DNA from: Cristatella mucedo
Taxonomy: Eukaryota; Bryozoa; Phylactolaemata; Cristatellidae
Assembly (NCBI GenBank): GCA_009760855.2
Contig: WPIO01000026.1
Coordinates: 1,935,501 to 1,999,500 of the forward strand
DNA: 64,000 bases
Direction: 5' to 3'
In this document: one piece after another, positions 10,749 to 20,417 of the stretch
Layout of the letters: every line of letters starts with the position of its first letter
Numbering within the stretch: position 1 is the first letter of the stretch
Program-made: the position numbers and the translations under genes
The notes under the pieces: model-generated
Told to the model about the DNA's origin: nothing
The model's database searches: none
What the model saw: the letters and a program-made list of their open reading frames with translations, nothing else

Positions 10749-11087
10749 ATGTTCCCCTTGACTTCGGCGATACTGCCCTCCATTGGCGTGATGTTGAATG
10801 GCCAGTTCGCTACTGCACTTGTCGACACCGGCTGCTCCCGCACGGTGCTTGCAGCAGTGCTGGCCTCCTCTCGTGATCTGCAGCCTGCAAGGGAGGGTAT
10901 CTTGATGATGAACGGTGACTTCGTTCTCTGTAACTCTACGTCTAAGGTCAGTTTGATAATTAAAGGAGTACCGCTGGAGGTTAATTGTTTGGTGACCGAT
11001 ATAATTGCTGGCTGGGACATCATCCGTGGAATGGATGTCCTAAGAGCGCTTGGCGGCGTCCGTGTAGGGCACGGTGGTGAAGGCTAA
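10749..11087 (+). pseudogene. Aspartic protease of LTR element 1
   Basis: The 112-codon frame contains the retropepsin active site ALVDTGCSRTVL and the later DIIAGWDIIRGMDVLRALGG block, which corresponds to the second conserved flap/ILGxD-like region. It would cleave the Gag-Pol polyprotein. It is separated from Gag and RT by stops. Confidence 0.8.
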
Positions 11088-11224
11088 GTTGACTTCGGTA
11101 ATGAGGCTCCAGCAACCCGATGCATCCGTGGCGAAAGAAACAGTGTAACCTGCTCTCGCTTTCCCCCGGCCACCGACGTCTCGCTCGTTGCAAAGGTCGG
11201 AAATTCGAGCGAGCTTACAGTCTC

Positions 11225-12060
11225 CGACAAAGATTTTACTGCCGTATTCCACTATAGCGCGTGGCACGTGCGCTGGAACTGGAAAGAAGGCGTACAGGCG
11301 CCCTTGCTACAGAACCGCGTGTCCTCACATCTCATCCCGGCTGAGGTAGAAGCAGAATGTGAACGTGAAGTGGAGGACTGGACAAAGTGTGGTTGGCTTT
11401 AAACTTTTCACGGGGAGTGCGGCGGGCTGATTCCCTTGATGGCAGTGGTCCAAAGCAGCAAAGGAAAAGTGAGGCCCGTCCTCGACTATCGTGAGCTCAA
11501 CCAGTTCGTGTCGAGCCACACGGTTGAAGGGGGCGTGTGCAGTAATAAGCTTCGTGCATGGCGGCAAATGGGACGCAACGTAAGCGTCGTGAACCTAAGT
11601 AAGGCCTATTTTCAAATTCACGTACAACCGTCATTGTGGAAGTACCAGGTGGTTGAATTTCATGGCCGCCGATACTGCATGACTCGCCTGGGTTTCGGCC
11701 TGAACGCTGCAGCAAAAATAATGACTCATCTTAAATAAAGTGTTGTCCATGGATGAGCGAGTCAGATCCGGCACGGATTCGTATGTTGACGATATTTTGG
11801 CGAACAATGATATCGTCTCAAACGACCGTGTGATCGAGCTTCTCCGCAAGTACGGACTTGAAGCAAAACCGCCTGAAAAGTTAGAGGGTGCTCGTGTCCT
11901 AGGCCTTCGCATTGACAGTAAACACAACGAGCTCGTATGGCGCCGAGATAATGCCATATGCTCTGTACAGACAGTGCCGACGGGGCGAGAGTCATTTTCT
12001 TGGTGTGGGCAACTCGTCGGGCATTTCCCGGTTGCCGGCTGGCTGCGACCTGCCTGCAGT
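11225..12060 (+). pseudogene. Reverse transcriptase of LTR element 1
   Basis: Conserved blocks are SHLIPAEVEAECEREVEDW (about 11,320-11,380), VRPVLDYRELNQFV (about 11,470), VVNLSKAYFQIHV (the usual D.. is N at the first Asp), YCMTRLGFGLNAAAKIMT, and the catalytic YVDDILA at 11,782. The connection-domain-like ARVLGLRID follows. Stops at about 11,400 and a frame change at 11,736 break it. Confidence 0.82.
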
Positions 12061-12189
12061 TACCTCACAGGTATAGCCAGCGATCAAGACTGGGACAGCA
12101 AAGTGCCGAGTGAGGTTCTGGATATTGCTCACGACGTCCAGCGCAGGGTGCTAGCTTCTGATCCGGTGACTGGCGTGGCAGGTGTCCAA

Positions 12190-12610
12190 TGTCGTCAGTG
12201 GAAAATTGTGGCGCGATGCGAGTAGCATCGCTATTGGAACGTGCCTTGAGATTGACGGTAAAGTGGTTGAGGATGCCTCGTGGCTTCGAAAGCCGGACGA
12301 TACCTCGCATATCAACACCGCCGAGCTAGAAGCCGTCATCAAAGGCCTTAACATCGCTATTGCATGGGGACTCCAGAAAGTGCAAATTGTGACTGATTCA
12401 AATTCGGTGTTTGGTTGGCGGAAGTCATTGATCAATGGGGATAAACCCGTGAGGACTCGCGGCATGAGAGAGGCGATAATTCGACGACGATTGGGCCTAC
12501 TCCGAGATTTTCTAACGGAGTGCAAGCTGGAGACGACTTTAAGCCTAGTAAGGTCGCCGGAGAACAAAGCGGACCAGCTGACGCGAGTATCGCTAAGGTG
12601 GTTGAAGTTC
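12190..12610 (+). pseudogene. RNase H of LTR element 1
   Basis: GKLWRDASSIAIGTCLEIDG carries the first acidic residue, HINTAELEAV the catalytic Glu, and VQIVTDSNSVFGW the next Asp. SPENKADQLTRV matches the terminal HNxxAD-like motif. It removes the RNA template during reverse transcription. The 163-codon frame is open but is cut off from RT by a frame change. Confidence 0.82.
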
Positions 12611-12639
12611 ACGACTTGCTGTACCGGTGCCGTCGCTCC

Positions 12640-13310
12640 TGAGGTCAGTTTGGCGCTCCCAATATCGACCTGAAGCAATTCCACAATCTGCACCACCTGG
12701 GCGTCGACAGGACGCTATACCTGTCGACGCTATGTCACCCAATGCGAACATCCGCAGAACCGATGTTGAACGAATTGTTCGTTCATGTCTTCGCTGCAGA
12801 TCAGTGGATCCGTCACCGATTTCGTGGCAGCGAGGCAGTCTTGAAGTCACCGAACCCTGGTTTTGTCTTGCGATCGATGTCACGCACTACCGCAACGAGA
12901 AATATCTAACGCTGGTGGATTGTGGGCCCGGCAGATTTACACTTTATGGCGGCACATTCCTAGCGAACAGGTTTTCCTTATCACCAGAGTGCTGGAGCAA
13001 ATCTTTCGAGAGAGAGAGAGAGAGAGAGTGGCCCACCCACACAGCTTCTGATGTGGGTGCAGCGCCTTGTTCCGATCTGAGGCAGTTCGGCGTCTCTGCG
13101 AACGCTGGGGCGTTGAGACCATCTACCGGTGTGCTTACCGACCGGAAGGCAACGGCATAGTCGAACGCATGCATCGGACTATCAAGGGCATGGCAGCTCG
13201 CATCGGTAGAGGAGTACTAGATTTTGTGTACTGGTACATATCGGTGCCGACTGAGGGGATAAAGTGTGAAACCGTCCCTCACAGGCGGTTATTTACGTAT
13301 GAATAGCGGT
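12640..13310 (+). pseudogene. Integrase of LTR element 1, interrupted by an (AG)n tract
   Basis: HNLHHLGVDRTLYL (His pair) and IVRSCLRCRSVDP (Cys pair) form the HHCC zinc domain. FCLAIDVTHYRNEKYLTLVD carries the first catalytic Asp (about 12,874), and GNGIVERMHRTIKG carries the Glu (about 13,160). The expected TDNG block with the second Asp is missing; at that point lies an (AG)n microsatellite (13,007-13,029) and a frame change. A C-terminal SH3-like tail continues to about 13,560. Confidence 0.8.
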
Positions 13311-13766
13311 GCCCACTCCAGCCGAAGAAGGCAAAGCACTGCAACGCCCAATCTCTCAACAACTACACAGCGGGCCAAAGGGTTTTTGTGAAACCAGCCG
13401 ATTCGCGGTGTGCGACAGAATGGCCGGAAGGGACTGTAACCTCGGGGACTCACGACCTTGGTGTCGAGGTGAACGGAATCCGAAGACATGTGTCGAACGT
13501 CAGGCTAGTTCCGGACGCTGAGCCCATATTACAGGCTCAGCTGCCAGCACCCTCCCAGATAAGAGGCGAAGATGATATGTCGGAACAGAGGAAAGGGGCG
13601 GCCACCAGCTTGGCATGCGGTCGGAGCTGCAGCGCCAGCGTTGGTTCTCCGACTACGACGTGGACTGATCTGTACGTCAGGGGGAAAGGAAGTTTGCTTA
13701 AACGATGGTACAGTGCAGCTACTTGCATTGCAGCTGGAAACTTGTGACCTTAAGGTCGAGGGAGCG

Positions 13767-14077
13767 TGTTATCTGAGTATATGCAGGCCGGTACCGCTCC
13801 TCTCCTAAACAACTGGTGGGAGCATCCTCGAGAGGGGCCTGTGCACAGCTGTGGTCGGCTTCTAATGAGGCGTCGACACTGGCCGATAACCCGCTGGTGA
13901 ACAGATGGTGGATTCACCGTCGGGATCGGCCAAGGCACAGCCGGAGTCGAGGAGAGGGGACTAGAGTGGGAGAGAGGGGCAAAGGAAGTCGTGCTCCCTC
14001 TGCTCTGTGAGTAGTACAATAATTTTTTGGTGTTGGTTCTAAGCGGGCGTTCTTTGTGCAAAACGAATCAAAGCACA
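13767..14077 (+). repeat. 3' LTR of LTR element 1
   Basis: Starts TGTTATCTGAG, ends AAAGCACA and aligns with 9,713-10,014. A purine stretch (aaggtcgaggga) just upstream is the probable polypurine tract. It is followed directly by GTATG, the right target duplication. Confidence 0.92.
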
Positions 14078-14095
14078 GTATGTAAATGAATGGAA

Positions 14096-14148
14096 TGACG
14101 TCAGCCACTAAATCCAGACAAGCTGGGAATACCCGATAGATCACGTGA
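14096..14148. promoter_or_regulatory. Perfect CRE (TGACGTCA) and E-box (TCACGTGA) upstream of the repeat ORF
   Basis: TGACGTCA at 14,096-14,103 and TCACGTGA at 14,141-14,148 are both perfect palindromes, the known CREB/ATF and USF/MYC-class sites. They lie 67 and 22 bases ahead of an ATG at 14,170 with a good context (caaaATGG). Function is inferred only from the motifs. Confidence 0.45.
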
Positions 14149-14169
14149 GTAGGAGTTCTCCTTTTCAAA

Positions 14170-14610
14170 ATGGCCTCCAGCGATGATATAGCTTTCGTTT
14201 ACGAGGACAATTACTTTTACGATGAACTAGCGATTGTTGACGACATAACCATAAGTGAATACTTACGGACGTTTACGCAAACGTTAGATGTAATCGATAG
14301 AACCATTGATTCTATCTTCAACGAGCTAAGTGGAATGAAAAACATGCAACAGCTTGAAATCGATGGTGCTGATTCCTATGTTATCTATGAACTGGCGACT
14401 GTTGAAGACGTTACCGGAAGTGAATACTTACGGACGTTTTAACAAACGTTAGATGTAATACATAGAACACTTAATTCAATCTTTAACGAGCTAAGTGGCA
14501 TGAGAAACATGCAATAGCTTGAAATCGATGGTGTTGATTCCTATGTTATCTGTGAACTAGCGATTGTTGAAGACATAACCGTGAGTGAATACTTACGGAC
14601 GTTTTTAGAG
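14170..14610 (+). pseudogene. Unrecognised acidic protein built of 55-codon tandem repeats
   Basis: From ATG 14,170 the frame begins MASSDDIAFVYEDNYFYD and then enters a repeat with period exactly 165 bases. Units start at 14,224, 14,389 and 14,554 (the last partial), each opening ELA-V-D--...SEYLRTF and continuing LDVIDRTIDSIFNELSGM-NMQ-LEIDG. The first unit is open. The second has TAA at 14,440 and TAG in place of CAA near 14,515. Since the period is a whole number of codons, the duplication arose in coding sequence. I do not recognise the protein. It could be the N-terminal part of the Gmr1-like Gag, which starts in another frame just downstream, or a host gene fragment. Confidence 0.55.
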
Positions 14611-14612
14611 AC

Positions 14613-15350
14613 GAAGGAGCAACGAGAAAAGAGGAGTGCAGGGAGCAACGGAAGGCGAAGGAGCAACGGGAACGAACACCGTGGCAAGGGATGATAATGC
14701 AAATGTCAAGCAAACACAACGGAGTAACTCGGTCGGTACTCTCTGGACCCAACACGATGCCTGGCCTGACACTCGTTAAGATGACCTAGCAGGACGACTC
14801 AGAGGCGGATTTGCTTACTTTCGAGCAGCTCATGCGGGCCCACGGAGTTGCGGAGGAGCACTGGCCCACTACACTGGCCCCTTTCCTGGTCAGGAAGGCC
14901 CAGCAGGCTTACCATGGCCTGCCGGATGAGGACTGTGGGAATTACGAGGTGGTTAAACAGGCGATATTATGAAGGTGTAGCATTACACCAGAAACCTTTC
15001 GTAGGTTTCGGGAGTCGAGGAAGGACAGGAACGAATCCTTCTACGAAGTTGAAGCAAGGCTTACACATTATTGTGATAGGTGGTGCCAGGACTGCAGAAC
15101 GGTGGACGATGTAAAGGGTGCCATTATTTTGGAGCAGTTGGTTTCAACACTACCAACCAATTTACAAATCTGGGTGCTGGAACGACGACCCAAATCGAAT
15201 ATGGAGGCTTCGCACCTTGCAACGACTATGTGGAGGTTCAGGGACCACGTGAAGCAGGCGGCGCGAGCAAGACTTGGAAGAAGGGAGACCAGAGCGGCCA
15301 CAAGGCTTCAGGGATCACGTCGGCTCGAGTGAGTACCATGCACCAGGGTG
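14613..15350 (+). pseudogene. Gag capsid (SCAN-like) of the Gmr1-like element
   Basis: A charged N-terminal segment (REQRKAKEQRER) leads into QDDSEADLLTFEQLMRAHGV, then APFLVRKAQQAYHGLPDED and SITPETFRRFRESRKDRNES. The last part, with GAIILEQLVSTLPTNLQIWV, resembles the vertebrate SCAN domain, which is known to descend from the capsid of Gmr1-like elements. Two in-frame stops (TAG at about 14,787, TGA at about 14,970) and a frame change near 15,110 inactivate it. Confidence 0.78.
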
Positions 15351-15358
15351 CATAATCC

Positions 15359-15932
15359 GTGCAAGACAGAAAGTTTTCTCAGGCAAACTGCTTCAACTGT
15401 GAGTTACGGGGGCATTTTTCGCGCACGTGCCCCGGCAAAGGATACTTCTGTGGTAACGGCCTGCTGCCAGGTACGAGAAGACACGGGATAGTGGGAGGCC
15501 AATTCGTGCGTGGCTCGATGCAGGCTGCACGAGGAGGATGGTTCGCAGAGGCTTGGTATCACCGGGGAACTTGATCAGGGATGCTACGATTACCATCCGA
15601 TGTGCTCACGGAGATACCTCACTGTATCCCTTATAGCACGGGTGTGCATGGAGGTGAGTGGAACAACCAACCACACACACACGGTGGCAGCACTAGCGCG
15701 GAACCTACCCGAGGATGTGCTGCTCGGTATGGATATACCACAGTTTCAACTTTTGCTAGTGATGGCGTTACCGATTGGCCATAACAGGGAAGAGATCAAG
15801 GAAAACTACTTGGTCACAACCCAAGCCCAAGCCAAGGAGCCTACCACGCTTGGGGAGCTGGAGGGGACCCAGCCACCCCAGTCAGGAGCTGAGTCAACAC
15901 CAGAACAGGAGGTTTTGAACCCCAAAAGCTAA
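15359..15932 (+). pseudogene. Zinc knuckle and aspartic protease of the Gmr1-like element
   Basis: CFNCELRGHFSRTC (about 15,390-15,430) is a perfect CX2CX4HX4C nucleocapsid knuckle. After it, RAWLDAGCTRRMVRRG (about 15,507) is the protease active-site block, with Ala replacing Thr of DTG. LPEDVLLGMDIPQFQLLL (about 15,705) matches the closing LLGxD block. At least one frame change lies between these blocks. Confidence 0.72.
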
Positions 15933-16175
15933 ACCCCAATCGGACCCCAAGCTGCCGCTTTGGACCCCAAGCTGCCGCTTTGGGTCAATTCAAGGACCTT
16001 TTTCAGAGCGGGCAAGAACGGAGGAGACTTACCCGCCGGGAGAGACGGGAATGCAGGAGGAACCACCAGCCGGAGTTGGAGACCCGACCAGCAGGAGAGA
16101 CACCCGAGCCTGTTGTCGGGCTTAACCAGGAGCAAATAATCAAACTCCAGGAGTCGGACCCTACGTTTAATCCCG

Positions 16176-17131
16176 GTGCAAAGGATGGTCAGAAATAGTC
16201 AGGAGCCGAACAATCATGGCTACGTGATTGGTGGGGCTCTGATCTATAGAAGATGGACCGCCCGGAGGGCCGGCCCAGAGCCCGTAAACCAGCTGATGCT
16301 GCCACAACCACGGCGGAGCAGAGTGATAACACTAGCACACTCACTTCCACTAGCAGGACACCTGGGGGGGAAAACGACGGACCGAGTTAAGAATTTGTTG
16401 GCCGTCCGTACGACTAGAGGTTGAACGGTACTGCCGGAGCTGCCTGCCTTGCCAAAGGTGTGATGAGCGTGTTCCAAAACTGGCCCGTTAATTCCATTAC
16501 CAATAATTGAAGTGCCTTTCAGGCGCATCAGCATGGACCTCATAGGTCCGACCGCCAGGAGCCGATCGGGCAATGAGTACATCCTGGTGGTCTGTGATTA
16601 TACGACGAGGTATCCGGAAGCTGTGCCGCTTCGAAAGATTGATGCAGCCAGCATACCCAAAGGAAATGATGGAAATATTCTCTCGGGTAAGAGTACCCGA
16701 AGAGATCCCAACGGATCAAGGATCGAACTTCACTGGGAAATTGCTGAGGGAGCAATACAGATTGCTACGTATCAAAAATCTCAGCATCAATCCCTACCAC
16801 CCCCAGACAGATGGCCTGGTTGAAAGGTTCAACCAGTCATTGAAGGCCATGCTGCGAAAGACCGAGGACCAAGAAGGAGGTGATTGGGACCGACTACTCC
16901 CGTACGTCTTGTTTGCCTATAGGGAGGTCCCCCAAGCATCGTCGAGATTCTCGCAGTTCGAGCTGCTGTATGGCCGAGACCTCGAGGCCCATTGGATGTC
17001 CTTAAGGACGCATGGGAAGGACCTAGGCGAGCTGGGCAGAATGTCGTCTCTCATGTCTTAGCCTTTCGAGAGAGGATGGAAAATATGGCTAAACTAATCC
17101 GTGACGTTCTTAAAGACGCAAGAAGACCTGG
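16176..17131 (+). pseudogene. Integrase, N-terminal and catalytic parts (Gmr1-like)
   Basis: A zinc-binding region with AHSLPLAGHLGGKTTDRVKN is followed by the DDE core: RRISMDLIGPTARS (first Asp, about 16,530), IPTDQGSNFTG (second Asp, about 16,705) and TDGLVERFNQSLKAML (Glu, about 16,816). Further conserved text is WDRLLPYVLFAYREVPQ. After RERMENMAKLIRDVLKDA the gene is cut at 17,131 by an insertion and resumes at 18,587. Frame changes occur at about 16,660 and 17,000. Confidence 0.85.
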
Positions 17132-18585
17132 TGTAGAACTTTGCTGGCCTTGGCTGAATTTTAGCGAGAACAAGAGCTGTTCGGCGGCGGACTGACGCTC
17201 CTTTGTCCTGGTGCAGTGAGCCAGAGAGGAAGCGCTTAAGACCAGGCCAGGAAGCTCTGAGACGAGCGGTGGCTATTCGGCCTTTAGAATTGGTCCGGTA
17301 CGCGCGGAAGCTGCTGATTGATGTTGGCTGGCCTGTGAACCTCCACCTTCACTCCTTCCAAGAAAGAATCGTTTGGAACACATTCGCCATTCAAGCTGGA
17401 CAGAGGTGCCCTTCCAGTGGCCTAGTGACAGTATAATTTCGTTGCCGTAATGGGCGAAGGTGTCGGGCCCAATACCACATAGCTCTTGCCCCATTGTCTC
17501 AGCTAGGTATTTAAGAGTCGAGCGACGCTCGCTCTTGGTCTTTTGGTCTATTATCTTTGGTCCGGCTCCGCGCTTCGACGCCATCGAGCTCGTTTCTCTG
17601 AAAGCGAGGGAGGAGGGCGGGCTGTCCACCGACGATGGACGGAACAGGACAAGACAACGCTAGGAGGATGCGGTGGACTCCACTGAATACGGTCGTATCG
17701 CGCCCGAGCTGGCATTCTGCGTTTCTTTTGTATTTTGTGTGTGCGCTAGCACGTGGTCTAGGCATAGGGATTTGCCGGTGCGAGCAAGGCGTAGTTGGCG
17801 TGTGTGTAGCTCTAGTTCTCCGGTTAGGGTTTAGGCTCCAGTTTGAGCTCCGTCTATTTAGGTCGTTCCCCAGTATAGATTTAAGTAGCGTTAGTGTGGA
17901 GACGTGTTTCCTCCGCAGGAGTGCTTGAGTTGCCGTGTATGGAGTATTCCTGCCGCATTGGTGGAAACCGAGTTCTAGTTCTCCGGTTAGGGTTTAGGCT
18001 CCGGTTCGCGCTTCAGCGTGGAGAAGTATTCCCTCCGCAGGACTGCTTGAGTTGGCGTGTGTGGAGTATTCCTGCCGCACTGGTGGAAACCGAGACCTAG
18101 TTCTCCGGTTAGGGTTTAGGCTCTGGTTAACGCTTCAGTGTGGAGAAGTATTCCCTCTGCAAGAGTGCTTAGGTGGGTGTGTTTGGGGTATTCCTTCCGC
18201 ACAGGTTGAAACGAAGTCCTAGTTCTCCAGTCAGGGTTTAGGCTCCGGTTCGCACTCAGTGTGGAGAAGTATTCCCTCCGCAAGAGTGTTGGTGCTGTTG
18301 AAAACGTGCGAGGAGTGTGGAGATAAAGCTGAGCTAGACGCGAAGCGACTTTGTACGCTTGCGAATAAAGCTCAGTAAAATCCCCAATTTGTGTGTCTCG
18401 CTATCCAATTCACGCCGCGGACTTACGACCCCTTTAGTAACGGTAAGCAGGTCGGCGCCAGAAACGCTCGTTTCGTGGCGGCCAGCTTATTGAGCGTAAG
18501 TGCGCACCGAACGGCAGAAGGCGTAAGGTTACGCCGCTAGGTAAGCGGCAGGTCAAGCCTACCCAGCTGAGCCTTCGGCGTTACA
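17132..18585 (+). mobile_element. Probable solo LTR (1,454 bp) inside the Gmr1 integrase
   Basis: The insert starts TGTA and ends TACA and is flanked by CTGG on both sides (17,128-17,131 and 18,586-18,589), consistent with a 4-base target duplication. Removing it rejoins the integrase C-terminal region almost in frame. No coding motif is visible inside. A TATA-like 'gtatttaaga' occurs near 17,507 and AATAAA at about 18,363. These fit a promoter- and polyadenylation-bearing LTR left after recombination between two LTRs. An unusual non-autonomous element is the alternative. Confidence 0.65.
17812..18296 (+). repeat. ~122-bp tandem repeat within the solo LTR
   Basis: Units begin 'ctagttctcc' at 17,812, 17,975, 18,097 and 18,219, giving spacings of 163, 122 and 122 bases. 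Each contains ggtttaggctccggtt, gtggagaagtattccctccgca and a pentamer-like ttcctgccgca. Such arrays in LTRs often act as enhancers or variable R/U3 segments; that role is inference. Confidence 0.8.
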
Positions 18586-18586
18586 C

Positions 18587-18900
18587 TGGTATGATCGCAA
18601 TGCAAGGAGCCGGACCGTTAAGGCTGGGGATCGCTTGCTCGTTCTTTTGCCGACCAGCTCAGATAAACTGTGGGCTCAATGGCAGGGGCCCTACGAGGGT
18701 ACTGAGAGAATGGGGGAAGTCAACTACGCAGTGGACATGCACGACGCCCGGAAGCGTCGGCGGGTGTTCCACATCAATATGCTACGGGAGATCCATCAAG
18801 AGCAAGGGTCGGCGAACTGGACACAGGAAACCGCCGAGGAGAATTTAAGGAGCTACCATCATGGCCAAGGAGCGAAGGCCATAAGTCCGGAGCCGGAGTT
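18587..18900 (+). pseudogene. Integrase C-terminal domain (Gmr1-like), after the insertion
   Basis: WYDRNARSRTVKAGDRLLVL is followed by LPTSSDKLWAQWQGPYEGTE and a VNYAVDMHDARKRRRVFHIN block ending HINMLREIH. This is the chromodomain/SH3-like tail typical of gypsy integrases, known to bind DNA or chromatin. It continues the integrase broken at 17,131. Confidence 0.8.
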
Positions 18901-18929
18901 AACTCAGAGAGCCCACAACGGGAGACCAG

Positions 18930-19900
18930 CTGACGAACGAGTAGGTCAAGGAGCTCCATGCACTACTGCACACTTACAGTGGGGTGTTTGGCAGGCAGCC
19001 AGGGAGCACGAGCTTGGTCGAGCACAGCATCGACATCGGAGACCCATACAGTCATAACCTTACCGAATCCCTCATACGACAACAAATTTAGTCAATAGCG
19101 TTCAGGGAACAGGTGCAGCAAGAGATAAAGGAGGTGTTTGAGGAGGGGATCATTGAGAGGTCTAGCAGCGATTATTGTTCACCGGTAGTGGTGGTGCCAA
19201 AAAAGGATGGCACCCTACGCCTCTGCATAGACTACCGGAAAGTGAATGCACTCTAAAGAGTGGATGCCACGGATCGAAGACCTAATCAACTGCTTGGGAC
19301 AGGCCCGATTCATTACCACCTTGGACCTCACGAAGGTATACTGGCAAGTCCAAATGGCTGTGGATAGCCAGCACATTACAGCCTTCACGGCAGGACCGAC
19401 ATGTATCAATTCCAGATGATGCCCTTTGGTCTTCAAGGAGCACCTGCCACATTCCAGAGACTAATGAATCAGGTCATCCAAGGACAGGAAGCCTTCGCTG
19501 GCTCAAACTTGGATGACCTGGTTATTCACAGCAAAACCTGGAAAGAGCACTTGGATCATATGCAGGCATCATCTACTCGGGAGACTGTCTCGGGCAGGCC
19601 TCACGGACAATCCGAGGAAATGTCAAATAGCTATGCCTCGTTGCTCGTATCTCGGTCACACAGTGGGAAGTGGATCCGTAAGCCGGGTCATAGCAAGGTA
19701 CAAGCCGTCCATGAGTTCCCGAGGCATCACATAACGAAAACAAACGTCCGAGCCTTCTTAAGACTCACCGGGTACTACAGGAGGTTCATACCCGAGAATG
19801 CGGCGGTAGCCACGGCACTCACGACCTCAGCCGGAAAGCGGACCCAGAGAGGGTGCGCTGGACAAACACCTTCGAGAAAGCGTTTTGGGCCCTAAACGAC
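18930..19900 (+). pseudogene. Reverse transcriptase (Gmr1-like)
   Basis: YSGVFGRQPGSTSLVEHSID is the usual linker before RT. EEGIIERSSSDYCSPVVVVP, KKDGTLRLCIDYRKVNAL, ITTLDLTKVYWQVQM (catalytic Asp) and FQMMPFGLQGAPATFQRLMN follow. The active-site block reads SNLDDLVIHSK at about 19,503, with Asn at the Tyr position. LRLTGYYRRFIPENA is the thumb. Stops and shifts at about 19,254 and 19,600 break it. Confidence 0.85.
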
Positions 19901-19929
19901 AAGGTTTGTTCAGCACCCATTCTGCGGAA

Positions 19930-20313
19930 CCCGGACTTCTCCAGAGAGTTCTTGCTCTAGAAGGATGCATCCAACAGAGAGATTGCAGCTGTCTTGAGCC
20001 AGCTGGACGATAAGAAGACGACCATCCGGTCGCATTCTATAGTAAGAAGTTGCTACATCAGGAAGAAAGATACTCCACGATCGAGAAGGAATGTCTGGCG
20101 ATAAGGCAAGGTATAGAAGCTTTTGAAGTGTACCTGTTAGGCCGTCCGTTCATCGTGGAAACAGACCTGAGGTCGCTGACCTGGCTGGATAGCTTTAAAG
20201 AGAGCCATACTCGGCCTGCTTGCTGGAGTCTGTCCCTTCAGCCCTTTCGATACCTTGTCCGACACAAGGCCGGAAGGCTCAACGGGAACACAGATGGTTT
20301 GTCGCGTGCATAG
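19930..20313 (+). pseudogene. RNase H (Gmr1-like)
   Basis: KDASNREIAAVLSQ carries the first Asp. The 87-codon frame from 20,050 reads HQEERYSTIEKECLAIRQGI (catalytic Glu), FIVETDLRSLTWL (Asp) and HKAGRLNGNTDGLSRA, the normal end of gypsy RNase H. It terminates at 20,313, as expected for the last Pol domain when integrase lies upstream. Confidence 0.85.
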
Positions 20314-20417
20314 TCGACCACTCGTCAAAGAATCAAAGCAGGACTGGGCACTGGAGACCGGCCCCAAATTGAGGCAACAGACCACTGGTCTGTTGTCTGA
20401 CGAGGAGGAGAGGGGTA

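Larger units (their letters stand above)
9713..14077 (+). mobile_element. Complete LTR retrotransposon with decayed ORFs (LTR element 1)
   Basis: Two LTRs of about 302 and 311 bp start TGT and end CACA. They enclose Gag, aspartic protease, RT, RNase H and integrase remnants in that order. That order fits Ty3/gypsy and also BEL/Pao; I favour a gypsy-like lineage without certainty. A perfect 5-bp GTATG duplication flanks it. The LTRs differ by scattered substitutions and indels (for example an extra 'tcgag' in the 3' copy), so insertion is not recent. Internal frames are broken by a 12-C run and by an (AG)n tract. Confidence 0.92.

Noticed and set aside
17812-18296. CRISPR array or telomere-like array (ggtttaggct units)
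   Set aside because: Units are about 122 bp without distinct spacers, lie in an LTR-like insert, and the genome is an animal's.
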